Under the pieces are notes generated by a model. The model made no database searches. It saw only the letters and a program-made list of their open reading frames with translations, and was not told where the DNA came from. Both the position numbers and the translations under genes were made by a program. From NCBI GenBank assembly GCA_002748155.1, contig PDRO01000002.1, positions 164,505 to 228,504 on the forward strand: a stretch of DNA of 64,000 nucleotides, in the 5' to 3' direction. The stretch is from Actinomycetales bacterium (lineage in GTDB: Bacteria > Actinomycetota > Actinomycetes > Actinomycetales > Dermatophilaceae). This document shows positions 54,420-63,794 of this stretch, piece by piece; the stretch's first letter is position 1; each line of letters starts with the position of its first letter.

Positions 54420-54833
54420 CGGGGGTCCTTCCACGGCGTGCTGTTCTGGTCGGCGCGCCGTCACCGCAGGGCTGGATCCAGGCACCGTGAAGCTCGGCGC
54501 AACCTTGCGCGTGACATACGGGTCTGGAGAGGCAGGCGGAAACAGCGCAAAATAGGAGACTACCGAAACCAGGCATGGGTGTCCAGTCGAGTCAACCCCC
54601 TACAGCCGGCCAGCCTCGCCTAGCACCGCGCCCCCGCAGCCTCGATTCGACATACCGAGGATGGCGGCAACAGCCAGTCCGCGTCAAGATGCTGGGACGT
54701 CCGGGCGCGGCGGATCGACTCTGCATGACCGCGCGCGGGCCGCCCCGCCGGATCTGAGCAATCGCCAACTCACCGTGCCCGGTCGGCGTCGGTCCCACGA
54801 GTGGATGCCGAACCACTGACGTCGATCTGCCGA
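54420..54833. other. Intergenic region upstream of rpoB
   Basis: About 414 bases without a supported gene. It contains the rpoB leader and promoter. Bases 54620-54830 should hold the 3' end of the upstream VOC transcript; no convincing terminator stem was found there. Confidence 0.5.
54557..54585 (-). promoter_or_regulatory. Candidate rpoBC promoter
   Basis: Minus strand: TGGACA (54580-54585), a 17-base spacer, TAGTCT (54557-54562). Transcription would begin near 54550, leaving a leader of about 130 bases before the rpoB TTG. This would let rpoBC be transcribed apart from rplJL. Confidence 0.55.
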
Positions 54834-55724
54834 TCAGCCACTGACCTGTTCGAAGACGAAGGTGGAGCTCAGGACGTACGTGTGCGGCACGACCAGCTGA
54901 TCGTGACGTGACTCGAATGGGACTTCGTTCCGGGTAAGTATCTCCCGGGCCCTATCGAGGCTCGACACGCCGAAGTAGACGGCGGCGACGAAGGGATCCG
55001 AGTCAGCGTCGATCTCAGGGAACTCACTCTTGAGACCGGATCTCGAAACCAACGTCAATCTGGAGTTGTTGCTGAAACGGCAGACCCGTTTGTCGTTCTC
55101 TTCTCTGTCGAAGGGTAGCGTCAGGATGGTCTCGTACGTGCTGGCGGCTTCCTCGATGTCATCGACGGCAACCAGGGCATTGGCGAGCAAGCGCGCTCCG
55201 TTGGGATGGTCGAGAAGGTCGTCCTGCCACGTGACGCTCGGCGTAAGATGCTCAGTTCCCAACACGTTGATGGGGTAGTCCTTCGGGAAGGGATACCCCA
55301 TGATCGAGAATCTGGCATCCTGCTTGCCCTGCGTTGCGGATGTGAACACGCGCCTGAACTCCATGGGCCCGAAAACAGAGCCGGCCAGCGGCCCGGTCTC
55401 TTTCACCCGCAGCGTTTCTCTTTTCGCGTCGGTTAACTCGAGTGTGAGCTTTACCAGTCGCTCACCTTGCGTGACGAGGAGTTTCTTGTAGCCGCCGGTC
55501 GGCAGGAGTCGACTGTAGATGGAGATCATCTCGAAGTAGCCGCCGTCCCGGAAATGCGCGGCCACCGATCCCGTGCCGGCCTTGATGAACAGTCCGGCGA
55601 CCTTTACGCCCTGGCGCCCCAGCGGATACAGCGTGAAACCCATTTTTTCAAATTTCGCGAAGGTGTTCGGGTCGGCATGACAGACGGCACCGACATTGTC
55701 CAGGGCTTTGATGTAGTCCGACAC
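54834..55724 (-). CDS. VOC-superfamily (glyoxalase-like) protein
   Basis: 296 residues from a GTG at 55724 with GGAGAGG upstream. Two VOC-type halves are seen: YIKALDNVGAVCHADPNTFA with VAAHFRDGGYFEMISIYSR, and a second starting near LVAVDDIEEAASTYETILTL and ending AAVYFGVSSLDRAREILTRN. It looks like a two-module member of the glyoxalase-like families. Metal ligands could not be assigned with confidence, so no reaction is proposed. It stands alone between rplL and rpoB, an uncommon place for such a gene. Confidence 0.75.
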   Translation of the reverse strand: MSDYIKALDNVGAVCHADPNTFAKFEKMGFTLYPLGRQGVKVAGLFIKAGTGSVAAHFRDGGYFEMISIYSRLLPTGGYKKLLVTQGERLVKLTLELTDAKRETLRVKETGPLAGSVFGPMEFRRVFTSATQGKQDARFSIMGYPFPKDYPINVLGTEHLTPSVTWQDDLLDHPNGARLLANALVAVDDIEEAASTYETILTLPFDREENDKRVCRFSNNSRLTLVSRSGLKSEFPEIDADSDPFVAAVYFGVSSLDRAREILTRNEVPFESRHDQLVVPHTYVLSSTFVFEQVSG

Positions 55725-56277
55725 GGCTGTTCCTCTCCATCGACATGGGCATGATCTCACGCGCGGGCTGGGTTGGTGGCCTTGCCACATCCGAACTCCC
55801 CGGTCGGCCGCGTGGGCAAGGTCAGCAGAGCAACCATGACCCTGCTCCTGCTCGTCGCGCTGGCCGGTATGCAGTGGTCATTAACCACCGGATCGATCCG
55901 GTGAGGAGCATCAGTGCCGCGATCGCTGTCTGCGTCGCATTGGCGTTGTCGTGATCGGCCTTACGTGACTTGTCGCGAGCAAATCAGCGGCAGCCCTAAG
56001 GTTGGGACGCGAGAGCCCCGGTGTGCCGCGTCCGCGAGCTTGGGCGAATATGCGTGGCTCCGGCTCATCGACCACGCGACCTGATCCTCACATCGGGCAC
56101 ATGAGCCCCGCCATGGCGGCGTTCTTGTGCAGGCTCGCCACACGCAACGAACCCGGCCTCCCCGTGATGGAGGGTGACCGGGTTCGTATCCGGTGCGGCT
56201 GCGGTGGCAGCCGACCGCGACTCTCGTCAGCCGGTTAAAAGACGCCGGATCGACGAAAGCTGGGTATCCGGAGCGAC
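55725..56277. other. Intergenic region between rplL and the VOC gene
   Basis: 553 bases without a supported gene. Contents: a candidate rplL terminator (56148-56186) and an 18-base perfect palindrome, CACCGGATCGATCCGGTG (55886-55903), about 160 bases upstream of the VOC gene, which may be an operator. Short frames here show no family resemblance. Confidence 0.5.
56148..56186 (-). terminator. Candidate terminator after rplL
   Basis: CGAACCCGG (56148-56156) pairs with CCGGGTTCG (56178-56186), and inner CCTCC/GGAGG bases extend the stem. It lies about 90 bases after the rplL stop and has no T tract. Confidence 0.55.
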
Positions 56278-56673
56278 TTACTTGAGCTCGACAGTGGCGC
56301 CGGCGCCTTCGAGCTGCTCCTTGGCCTTGTCGGCAGCAGCCTTGTCGACCTTCTCCAGGACCGGCTTCGGGGCGCTGTCGACGAGATCTTTGGCCTCCTT
56401 GAGGCCGAGCGACGTCAGGGCGCGGACCTCTTTGATGACCTGGATCTTCTTCTCACCGGCTGCGGTGAGGACGACGTCGAACTCGTCCTTCTCCTCAGCG
56501 GCAGCGGCCTCGCCGCCACCACCAGCAGCCGGGGCACCGGCGGCCGCGACGGCAACCGGTGCGGCGGCGGTGACCCCGAAGGTCTCCTCGAACTTCGAGA
56601 CGAACTCGGACAACTCGATGAGGGTCATTTCCTTGAATGCATCGAGCAGCTCGTCGGTGCTGAGCTTCGCCAT
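56278..56673 (-). CDS. rplL: Ribosomal protein L7/L12
   Basis: 131 residues. The N-terminal dimerisation domain ([20 protein letters not shown]), an Ala/Gly-rich hinge and the C-terminal factor-binding domain ([40 protein letters not shown]) are all present. It forms the flexible stalk that recruits translation GTPases. It follows rplJ after 59 bases; a GTATGCCG octamer lies in that gap. Confidence 0.98.
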   Translation of the reverse strand: MAKLSTDELLDAFKEMTLIELSEFVSKFEETFGVTAAAPVAVAAAGAPAAGGGGEAAAAEEKDEFDVVLTAAGEKKIQVIKEVRALTSLGLKEAKDLVDSAPKPVLEKVDKAAADKAKEQLEGAGATVELK

Positions 56674-56732
56674 GATGGCGATCCTTTCTCTGTATGCCGT
56701 GAGTGGCAGTTTCTTGGTGGTGACGTCGCCAC

Positions 56733-57398
56733 TCAGGCGTCGTCGTTTGAGTCCTGTGCGGAATCCTGCGGGGTGGCGTCTTGCGGGACGCTGTCTTGCG
56801 GGGTGTCGTCGACAGCTGCGGCCTCGGGTGGCGCCGCGTCCTGCGGAGCGCTGTCTTGCGGGGCCGTCGGGGCCGCAGGCCCCTCGGTCTCGACCTTGGC
56901 CCGGAGCGCATCGACCGTGCGCGCAGCCTGCGACAGTGGCGCGGCGAACAGGTAGACGGCCTGGGACAACGAGGCCTGCATCGCACCGGCCAGCTTGGCC
57001 AGCAGGACCTCACGCGACTCGAGGTCGGCGAGCTTGCGGATATCGTCCGCAGACAGCGGCTTGCCATCGAGCACACCGCTCTTGATCACGAGCCTGGGGT
57101 TGGCCTTGGCGAAGTCCCGCAGTGTCTTGGCCGTCTCGACCGGGTCGCCGGTGACGAAGGCGATGGCCGAAGGACCGGTGAGCTGACCGTCGAAAGCCGT
57201 GACACCGGCCTCCTCGGCAGCCCGCTGCGTAAGGGTGTTCTTCACCACGGCGTAGGTGGCGTGCGCACGCATCGAGTTGCGCAGCTCGGAGAGCTGCTTC
57301 ACGGACAAACCGCGGTACTCGGTGAGCACGGCCGCACCCGAGTTACGGAACTGCTCCGCGATCTCGGCGATGGCTGCTGTCTTGGCAGCGGTGGCCAT
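56733..57398 (-). CDS. rplJ: Ribosomal protein L10 with repetitive acidic tail
   Basis: 221 residues from the ATG at 57398, preceded by GGAAGGAGG. The L10 core ([40 protein letters not shown]) and the C-terminal helix that binds L7/L12 are present to about residue 170. After that comes a ~50-residue tail with a repeated PQDS/PQDA motif. L10 anchors the stalk and, in many bacteria, represses its own mRNA through the leader. A terminator-like hairpin in the leader fits such control. Confidence 0.97.
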   Translation of the reverse strand: MATAAKTAAIAEIAEQFRNSGAAVLTEYRGLSVKQLSELRNSMRAHATYAVVKNTLTQRAAEEAGVTAFDGQLTGPSAIAFVTGDPVETAKTLRDFAKANPRLVIKSGVLDGKPLSADDIRKLADLESREVLLAKLAGAMQASLSQAVYLFAAPLSQAARTVDALRAKVETEGPAAPTAPQDSAPQDAAPPEAAAVDDTPQDSVPQDATPQDSAQDSNDDA

Positions 57399-57449
57399 CG
57401 GGCCTCCTTCCGGTGGTTGGGCCCCCGGTGGTCCGGGCCCGTTCACGAG

Positions 57450-57477
57450 AAAAGCCCCGGCGCGAGGCGCACGGGGC
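57450..57477 (-). promoter_or_regulatory. Attenuator-like hairpin in the rplJL leader
   Basis: Minus strand: GCCCCG pairs with CGGGGC around a 12-base loop and is followed at once by TTTTCT. This is a classic intrinsic terminator shape, 52 bases before the rplJ start, and the only one here with a T run. It fits an L10 leader in which binding of L10-L12 decides between termination and read-through. Confidence 0.65.
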
Positions 57478-57604
57478 GGGACGCGGCATACCAGCTCGGA
57501 TGCCGCACGCTTGCGTGGCCTGCGCAGGTCGCCCGCTCGTGTCGGGACCTTCGATCGGATGGTGGGGACACCGTCCGACAACCGGCGGTCATTGGTCGTC
57601 GTTC

Positions 57605-57634
57605 AGAGTACGGGACCGAGGCGAATGCACCCAA
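57605..57634 (-). promoter_or_regulatory. Candidate rplJL promoter
   Basis: Minus strand: TTGGGT (57629-57634), an 18-base spacer, TACTCT (57605-57610). A start near 57598 gives a leader of about 200 bases that includes the attenuator-like hairpin. The -35 match is weak. Confidence 0.4.
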
Positions 57635-57813
57635 ATCGACGCGTTGACTCACGCCCGATCCACCGATGAGTGAGACCGTCCGGCTTCCGGTCTTGCGAAG
57701 TGAGGCGCCTTGTTCGAGTGGGGGTGAGACACCTTCGGCGTCGTCACTGTCGCAGCAGGAGCGGCGGTGAAGCTGGGGGCAGCCTGACTGTTCGAGAAGG
57801 CGACAGACTCGCG

Positions 57814-58740
57814 TCAGAGCCGCGCGAGCCCGTCGATCTCGGGTAGCTGCCGAAGCACCCGGGCCACCTCCAGCAGCAGGTCGCCGAAGACACTGGAGCG
57901 GCGCCACACCAAGGCGATGTCGCGGTGCGGAGCTGGCGTGTTGAACTGCCGCAACACCACCGACGATGACGGCGGCACCGGGTCGGTCACCGACAACACC
58001 GGCAGCAGCGTCACGCCGGCACCGGCACCGACCATGTGACGCAGAGTCTCCAGACTGGTGGCCCGGAATCCGTCACGCTCTTCGACCCCGGCCGTGTGAC
58101 AGACAGCCAGGGCCTGGTCGCGCAGACAATGGCCGTCGGCCAGCAGCAGCACTCGCTCGCCGACCAGCGCATCGAGACCGACCGGGTCTTTTCGATCGTC
58201 GCCTGCCTGACCGGCCAATCGGTGATCGGCCGGCACGGCCAACACGAACTCCTCCCGGAACAGCGGCTCGGCATACACGCTGTCGTCGTCGACCGGAAGG
58301 GCGAGCACGGCCGCGTCGAGGCGCCCGGCACGAAGCTGGTCGAGCAGGATCGGGGTCTTCTCCTCGGCGAGCAGCAGCTCCAGCGCCGGCAACTCCCGGC
58401 GCAGTTGCGGCACGACGTGCGGCAGTAGATAGGGCGCGATCGTCGGGAAAGCGCCGAGGCGCAACGTGCCGGCCCGTGGATCCTGGGCGTGCCGGGCGAT
58501 CCCGCGGATGGCATCCACTTCGGCAAGGATCACGCGGGCCCGGGCGACCACCCGTTCACCCGCCGGGGTGAGCATCACGTGGCGAGGAGCCCGCTCGATC
58601 AGCTCGACGCCGAGCTCGGCCTCGAGCTTCTTGAGCTGCGTCGACAAGGTCGGCTGGCTGACGTAGCAGGCTTCGGCGGCCTTGCCGAAATGCCGGTGGT
58701 CGGCGACGGCGGCAAGGTATTCGAGGTCGCGTAGGTTCAC
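57814..58740 (-). CDS. oxyR: LysR-family hydrogen peroxide sensor OxyR
   Basis: 308 residues. The N-terminal winged helix is typical (NLRDLEYLAAVADHRHFGKA, CYVSQPTLSTQLKKLEAELG). In the sensor domain the two redox cysteines of OxyR are conserved: Cys205 and Cys214 in ADGHCLRDQALAVCHTAG, matching the E. coli GHCLRDQ pattern. Peroxide would form a disulfide and switch on target genes. It lies 27 bases after ahpF in the same direction, so it may be co-transcribed with its own targets; in many Actinobacteria it is divergent instead. Confidence 0.95.
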   Translation of the reverse strand: MNLRDLEYLAAVADHRHFGKAAEACYVSQPTLSTQLKKLEAELGVELIERAPRHVMLTPAGERVVARARVILAEVDAIRGIARHAQDPRAGTLRLGAFPTIAPYLLPHVVPQLRRELPALELLLAEEKTPILLDQLRAGRLDAAVLALPVDDDSVYAEPLFREEFVLAVPADHRLAGQAGDDRKDPVGLDALVGERVLLLADGHCLRDQALAVCHTAGVEERDGFRATSLETLRHMVGAGAGVTLLPVLSVTDPVPPSSSVVLRQFNTPAPHRDIALVWRRSSVFGDLLLEVARVLRQLPEIDGLARL

Positions 58741-58767
58741 GGCTGGTTCACCACAGCGTTGCCCGGC

Positions 58768-60402
58768 TCACTGGCCGGCGGATGTGACGGCGGGGGTTGC
58801 CTGCGTCGCCGCCCTCTCGACGGCTGCCTCGTCGGGCGCCGTGATGCGGATATGGCGATCGAACGCTGCCAAGGCGGCGACGGCACCGGCACCGAGGCTG
58901 ATCACGATCTGTTTGTAGGGCACGGTCGTGCAATCACCGGCGGCGAACACACCAGCTGCAGAGGTTTGTCCATGCTCGTCGATGACGACCTCGCCGCGCG
59001 CCGAGAGCTCGACCGCATCGCCGAGCCAGTCGGTGTTGGGCAACAGACCGATCTGCACGAAGACACCCTCGACGTCGACCGACCGCGACTGGCCACTGGC
59101 ACGGTCCTGGACATCGAGGCCGGTGACCTGGTCGCCGTCGCCTCGGACCTCGGTGGTCTTGGCCGACAGGATCACCTCGACGTTGGGCAGCGAATACAGC
59201 TTGCGTTGCAGCACCGCATCGGCGCGCAGTTCGTCGAGGAACTCCAGCACGGTGACGTGGCCGACGACCCCGGCCAGGTCGATGGCTGCCTCGATCCCGG
59301 AGTTCCCACCACCGACGACGGCGACCCGCTTGCCGGCAAAGAGCGGCCCGTCGCAGTGCGGGCAGAAGGTCACGCCCTTGTTGCGGTAGTCCGCTTCACC
59401 GGGAACCCCCATGTGCCGCCAGCGGGCACCGGTGGCGACGATGACGTTGCGGGCCCGCAGCATGGCGCCGTTGTCGAGCCGGACCTCGGCCAAGCCGCCC
59501 GGCTGCTCGGCGGGCTGCAGGGCGGTCGCCCGTTGCCGCTCCATGACCTCGACGTCGTAGGAGCGCACGTGCTCCTCCAGCGAGGCGGCCAGCTTCGGCC
59601 CTTCGGTGCGGGGCACCGAGATGAAGTTCTCGATCGCCATGGTGTCCATGACCTGGCCACCGAAACGTTCGGCGACGATGCCGGTGCGGATCCCTTTGCG
59701 GGCCGCGTAGATCGCCGCAGCGGCACCGGCCGGCCCACCTCCGACGACGAGCACGTCGAAGGGTTCCAGAGCAGCAAGCCGCTCGGCCTCCCGGGCGGTG
59801 GCACCGACGTCGAGCTTGGCGACGATCTCGTCGAAGCTCATCCGGCCGTGCCCGAAGAGCTCGCCGTTGCGATAGACCGTCGGGACGGCCAGCACCTTGC
59901 GGTCCTCGATCTCACCCTGATAAGCGCCACCCTCGATGGCGACGTGGTGAATGCGCGGGTTGAGCACACTCATCGCGTTGAGCGCCTGCACCACGTCGGG
60001 GCAGTTCTGGCAGGTGAGCGACATGTAGGTCTCGAAGTGGTGCTCGCCCTCAATGCCCCGGGCTGCGGCGGCCGACTCCTCGGAGACTTTCGGAGCGACT
60101 CCACCGACCTGCAGGATCGCCAGCACGAGTGAGGTGAATTCGTGGCCCATCGGCAGCCCGGCGAAACGCACCGCGACATCGGTGCCGGGTCTGGCGATCG
60201 CGAACGAGGGTCGCCGGGGGTCCGCCTCGGCCTCGCTTGCCTCCCGAGTAGTCACCAGATCCGACAGTGCGGCGATCTCGCCGAGCAGCTCGCGGGTCTG
60301 TGCTCCCGCCCGGGAGTCGTCGAGGCTGGCGATCAGCTCGACCGGTTCGGTGAGCCGCTCCAGATAGGCCTTGAGGGTGGCGGTGAGCTTCTGGTCGAGC
60401 AC
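58768..60402 (-). CDS. ahpF: Alkyl hydroperoxide reductase subunit F
   Basis: 544 residues from a GTG at 60402 with CAGGAG upstream. The N-terminal tandem thioredoxin-like part carries Cys131-Cys134 (TCQNCPD); the FAD/NADH part has [12 protein letters not shown] near 219-230, the redox pair Cys347-Cys350 (CPHCDG) and [12 protein letters not shown]. It passes electrons from NADH to AhpC. It is 221 bases after ahpC, a gap that holds a large hairpin. Confidence 0.96.
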   Translation of the reverse strand: MLDQKLTATLKAYLERLTEPVELIASLDDSRAGAQTRELLGEIAALSDLVTTREASEAEADPRRPSFAIARPGTDVAVRFAGLPMGHEFTSLVLAILQVGGVAPKVSEESAAAARGIEGEHHFETYMSLTCQNCPDVVQALNAMSVLNPRIHHVAIEGGAYQGEIEDRKVLAVPTVYRNGELFGHGRMSFDEIVAKLDVGATAREAERLAALEPFDVLVVGGGPAGAAAAIYAARKGIRTGIVAERFGGQVMDTMAIENFISVPRTEGPKLAASLEEHVRSYDVEVMERQRATALQPAEQPGGLAEVRLDNGAMLRARNVIVATGARWRHMGVPGEADYRNKGVTFCPHCDGPLFAGKRVAVVGGGNSGIEAAIDLAGVVGHVTVLEFLDELRADAVLQRKLYSLPNVEVILSAKTTEVRGDGDQVTGLDVQDRASGQSRSVDVEGVFVQIGLLPNTDWLGDAVELSARGEVVIDEHGQTSAAGVFAAGDCTTVPYKQIVISLGAGAVAALAAFDRHIRITAPDEAAVERAATQATPAVTSAGQ

Positions 60403-60454
60403 GGTCGACTCCTGGACACGAGTGATGAGACGAGTTGCGGGGTGAAAGGCGTGA

Positions 60455-60500
60455 GCCGGTATGCCGTGGGCGCGCGGGCACGCCCACCCGGCATACCGGC
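60455..60500. repeat. Large hairpin with inverted GTATGCCG pair (ahpC-ahpF spacer)
   Basis: GCCGGTATGCCG...TGGGCG pairs with CGCCCACCCGGCATACCGGC through about 18 base pairs with a two-base bulge and an 8-base loop. It contains both orientations of the octamer (60459-60466, 60489-60496). It could act as a partial terminator that lowers ahpF relative to ahpC. Confidence 0.85.
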
Positions 60501-60623
60501 CGTGACGTTTGGGAGACCTGTGGGAGGTGACGGGGCACCGGTCGGTGAGGATCAGGCTCTCGTAACCCTGGTGAATGCCGACAGGGTTACGGAGGGGGCT
60601 CAGAGAGCCGGACCCCGGTGGTC

Positions 60624-61187
60624 CTAGATCTTGCCGACCAGGTCCAGGCCCGGGGCGAGCGTATCGGCGCCCTCTTCCCACTTGGCCGGGCAGACCTCGC
60701 CCGGGTGGTTGCGCACGTACTGGGCAGCCTTGACCTTGCGCAGCAGCTCAGTGGCGTTGCGGCCGACGCCTTCGCAGGTGACCTCCATGATCTGGATAAC
60801 GCCGTCGGGGTCGATGACGAAGGTCGCGCGGTCGGCCAGGCCCTGGCCTTTGCGCATCACCTTGAAGTTGCGGGTGATCTCGCCGTTCGGGTCGCCGACC
60901 ATGTAGTAGTCGATCTTGCCGATCGTCTCGGAAGCGTCGTGCCAGGCCTTGTGCACGAAGTGCGTGTCGGTGGACACCGAGAAGACCTCGACGCCCAGCT
61001 GGGTGAGCTCGGCGTAGTGGTCGGCCAGATCCCCCAGCTCGGTCGGGCACACGAAGGTGAAGTCAGCCGGGTAGAAGAAGACGATCGACCACGTGCCCTT
61101 GAGGTCGGCATCGCTGACGTCGACGAACTCGCCGCTCTTGAACGCGGTTGCGGCGAACGGCTTGATTTCGGAGCCGATGAGAGCCAT
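60624..61187 (-). CDS. ahpC: Alkyl hydroperoxide reductase subunit C (typical 2-Cys peroxiredoxin)
   Basis: 187 residues. The peroxidatic Cys47 lies in DFTFVCPTE and the resolving Cys166 in GEVCPAKW, as in AhpC of the AhpF-dependent type. It reduces hydrogen peroxide, organic peroxides and peroxynitrite. A good ribosome site (GAGGTG) precedes the ATG, and a dyad that may bind OxyR lies just upstream. Confidence 0.97.
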   Translation of the reverse strand: MALIGSEIKPFAATAFKSGEFVDVSDADLKGTWSIVFFYPADFTFVCPTELGDLADHYAELTQLGVEVFSVSTDTHFVHKAWHDASETIGKIDYYMVGDPNGEITRNFKVMRKGQGLADRATFVIDPDGVIQIMEVTCEGVGRNATELLRKVKAAQYVRNHPGEVCPAKWEEGADTLAPGLDLVGKI

Positions 61188-61206
61188 GGGCGGGACACCT
61201 CGCTGA

Positions 61207-61246
61207 GTTGATTGATAGCTTGTGATAGTTAACCTATATCAACAAG
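61207..61246 (-). promoter_or_regulatory. Probable OxyR operator upstream of ahpC
   Basis: An AT-rich dyad in otherwise GC-rich DNA. TGATA and TATCA arms (61223-61227 and 61237-61241) are separated by 9 bases; wider arms CTTGTGATAG (61219-61228) and CTATATCAACAAG (61234-61246) extend the symmetry. LysR-type regulators bind such T-N11-A dyads. It lies 20-60 bases before the ahpC start, where the promoter must also be. Confidence 0.55.
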
Positions 61247-61322
61247 CGAGAAATCCCAACCCATCGTCAATCGTTTGTGTGTATGCGACCCATCGGTGTC
61301 GTCAATGAGGGCTGGTTCACAG

Positions 61323-62939
61323 TCAGCCCTGCCGGGCCACCCACTGTGCCCGCATCTCGACCTTGCGCACCTTGCCGGTCACCGTCATCGGGAAGTCTTC
61401 GACGACCTCGACGTAACGGGGGATCTTGTAGTGCGCGAGCTTGCCGGTCGCGAAGGCACGCACCGAGTCAGCGTCCAACGGCTCGGCGCCGGGCCTCATC
61501 CGGATCCAGGCGCAGAGTTCCTCGCCGTACTTCTCGTCCGGAACGCCGATGACCTGGGCATCGACGATGTCCGGATGGGTAGTCAGGAACTCCTCGATCT
61601 CGCGCGGGTAGATGTTCTCCCCGGCCCGGATCACCATGTCCTTGATCCGGCCGGTGATCTGGACGTAGCCCGTCTCATCCATAACCGCAAGATCACCGGT
61701 GTGCATCCACCCGTCGACCACTACCTCAGCTGTCATGTCGGGTTGATCCCAGTAGCCGAGCATCACCGAGTAGCCCTTGGTGACGAACTCACCCGACTGA
61801 CCACGCTCGACGAAGTCACCCGTGCTCGGGTCGACGACACCGATCTCCAGGTGCGGGCAGACCCGGCCGACCGTGCCAACCTTCAACTCGAACGAGTCGT
61901 CGGTTCGGGTCTGGGTCGCGACCGGCGAGGTCTCGGTCATGCCATAGCAGATCGTCATCTCGTCGATCCCGGCGGCGATGAACTTGCGCATGAGCTCGGC
62001 TGGGCACGGCGCGCCGGCCATGATCCCGGTACGCACGGTCTCCAACACAGAGACATCCCAGCCACCGTCTTCGATGAGCTGCCACTCGGCGACGAACATC
62101 GTCGGCACGCCGTAGAGCGAGGTGCACTTCTCGTCGCGCACGGCCTGCAAGGTCAACGCGGGGTCGAATCCGGGGGACGGGATGACTATGCAGGCACCGT
62201 GGGTGACGACGGCGAGGTTGCCCAGAACCATGCCGAAGCAGTGGTAGAAGGGCACCGGAATGCAGACCCGGTCGACCTCGCTGTAGCGACAGATCTCGCC
62301 AACGAAGAAACCGTTGTTGAGGATGTTCGTGTGGCTGAGCGTGGCTCCCTTGGGGAATCCGGTGGTCCCCGAGGTGTATTGGATGTTGATCGGGTCCTCA
62401 GGCGCCAAGCCGGCGGCCAGCTCGTTGAGGTGCTCCTGGGTGACCGACGAGGCCGCTGACAGCAGGTCCTTCCAGCTCTGCTGCCCGATGAGGATGACCC
62501 GAGTGAGGCTGGGCACATCGTCTCGGACCTGCTCGATCATGGCCGCGTAGTCGCTGGTCTTGAACGACGGCGCAGCTACCAGAGTGGAGATCCCGGCTTG
62601 GTCCAGCACATAGTGCAACTCATGAGTGCGGTATGCCGGGTTGATGTTGACCAGGATCGCCCCGATCTTGGCCGTGGCCAACTGCACGAGAACCCACTCG
62701 GCGCTGTTCGGAGCCCAAATGCCGACCCGGTCACCTTTGGCAACCCCAATCCCGAGGAATCCGCGGGCTAGTTCGTCGACATCCCGGCCGAGCTCGGCAT
62801 ATGTCCACCGCGCTTCGGCAGCGCAGTCGACCATCGCTTCCCGGTCTCCGAAGCGTGCCACGGTCTCATCGAGCGCGGCGCCGATAGTGTGCGTGATGAG
62901 CGGGATGTCGGTAGGACCGACGTCATAGGAGATAGCCAT
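61323..62939 (-). CDS. FadD-type acyl-CoA synthetase (AMP-binding family)
   Basis: 538 residues. The ATP/AMP signature YTSGTTGFPKG is at about 188-198; YGMTETSP, GWMHTGDLA, GRIKDMVIRAGENIYPREIE and the catalytic-lysine region VTGKVRKVEM follow in order. The family activates a carboxylic acid with ATP and then CoA, most often a medium- or long-chain fatty acid; substrate cannot be told from sequence. It lies between a lipoprotein gene and ahpC, unusual neighbours inside a ribosomal protein region. Confidence 0.92.
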   Translation of the reverse strand: MAISYDVGPTDIPLITHTIGAALDETVARFGDREAMVDCAAEARWTYAELGRDVDELARGFLGIGVAKGDRVGIWAPNSAEWVLVQLATAKIGAILVNINPAYRTHELHYVLDQAGISTLVAAPSFKTSDYAAMIEQVRDDVPSLTRVILIGQQSWKDLLSAASSVTQEHLNELAAGLAPEDPINIQYTSGTTGFPKGATLSHTNILNNGFFVGEICRYSEVDRVCIPVPFYHCFGMVLGNLAVVTHGACIVIPSPGFDPALTLQAVRDEKCTSLYGVPTMFVAEWQLIEDGGWDVSVLETVRTGIMAGAPCPAELMRKFIAAGIDEMTICYGMTETSPVATQTRTDDSFELKVGTVGRVCPHLEIGVVDPSTGDFVERGQSGEFVTKGYSVMLGYWDQPDMTAEVVVDGWMHTGDLAVMDETGYVQITGRIKDMVIRAGENIYPREIEEFLTTHPDIVDAQVIGVPDEKYGEELCAWIRMRPGAEPLDADSVRAFATGKLAHYKIPRYVEVVEDFPMTVTGKVRKVEMRAQWVARQG

Positions 62940-63056
62940 CGATGGAGACCCTTTCGGTATGAATGCCAGAGCCTCTCACCGCTTCGGAGGCCCGTGCAAG
63001 TAGGGAGCCATGGTGCGGGCACGCGATCACGGAGCCAACGCCTGCTCCTGGACCCG

Positions 63057-63794
63057 CTACTGCTCGAAGACCTCGGATGCCGGGGGCGGAGTGATCGTGA
63101 CGTCGCCGTTCCAGTCGCTGAAGGTCACCGCCGTTTTGGCGGAGGAGTTCTCGGCCTCGATCTTGGCCAACCTGCCATCACCGTCGAGCCAGACGTAGGC
63201 ACCCGTGGTCTCGTACTTGACGAGCCCGCCCTCTTCACCGACCTTGACCAAGGAGTTAGACCCTAGCATCTCGGTGATCCTGTCCGGGCTGAGGCCGGAA
63301 TCGTCCGCCCCAGGCGGGATCGGGCCCTTCACCCAGGTCTTCCCATCGACCGGCGCCGGCGATTTCACGTAGTAGTCCTCGCCGATGCTCATGATCTCGA
63401 GGGTCTGGCCGCCCGACACTTCGGTGATCAGGTGCGCGTCATATCCCGTAGAGGAAGCGGGATTGGCCACCACTTCGCCCGAGACCCGCATGAGGTTGCC
63501 GTCGGCCGACGAAACCTCCATGACCATCCGATAGCTGGCGAGCTCCGTACCTCCAAACAGCTCGTAGACGTCAAGGGTGTCCGGTGAGTCGGCGGAGTCG
63601 GCTTGATCGTCCGAGACACTCGGCGCTGCGGACGACTCGCTTGATGACGCGCTAGACGACTCCGAGGACGCAGACGACTCCGACGACGCAGGCTGACTGG
63701 ACGTGTCGGACGACGCTGGAGCATCTTGCGAACCGCCACAGCCAGCAAGGGACAGAGCGGCGACAGCAACGAGTGACGCGATAGTGCGCTTCAT
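63057..63794 (-). CDS. Secreted lipoprotein, LppX/LprG-like
   Basis: 245 residues from the ATG at 63794, with AAGGA upstream. It has a lipoprotein signal peptide ending in the lipobox LAGC (Cys at about 19), then a very serine-rich linker (about 22-60). The rest is beta-rich (ASYRMVMEVSSADGNLMRVS, DAHLITEVSGGQTLEIMSIG, WVKGPIPPGADDSGLSPDRI) and resembles the LppX/LprAFG fold that binds lipids in the actinobacterial envelope. Family membership is moderately sure; function is inferred. Confidence 0.75.
   Translation of the reverse strand: MKRTIASLVAVAALSLAGCGGSQDAPASSDTSSQPASSESSASSESSSASSSESSAAPSVSDDQADSADSPDTLDVYELFGGTELASYRMVMEVSSADGNLMRVSGEVVANPASSTGYDAHLITEVSGGQTLEIMSIGEDYYVKSPAPVDGKTWVKGPIPPGADDSGLSPDRITEMLGSNSLVKVGEEGGLVKYETTGAYVWLDGDGRLAKIEAENSSAKTAVTFSDWNGDVTITPPPASEVFEQ

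Larger units (their letters stand above)
57399..57813. other. Intergenic region and leader upstream of rplJ
   Basis: 415 bases with no gene. It holds the rplJL promoter, leader and attenuator, and a GTATGCCG octamer in reverse (57484-57491) that can pair as GCGGCAT with ATGCCGC nearby. The part next to oxyR (57660-57813) shows no clear terminator. Confidence 0.6.

Noticed and set aside
54485..54485. Upstream GTG as the rpoB start
   Set aside because: It adds 22 residues unlike other RpoB N-termini and has no ribosome site; the TTG at 54419 has GGAAGGA at good spacing.
56174..56200. GGTTCGTATCC resembling a tRNA T-arm
   Set aside because: The loop lacks the near-invariant A at position 58 and no acceptor or anticodon arm can be built around it; it belongs to the rplL hairpin.
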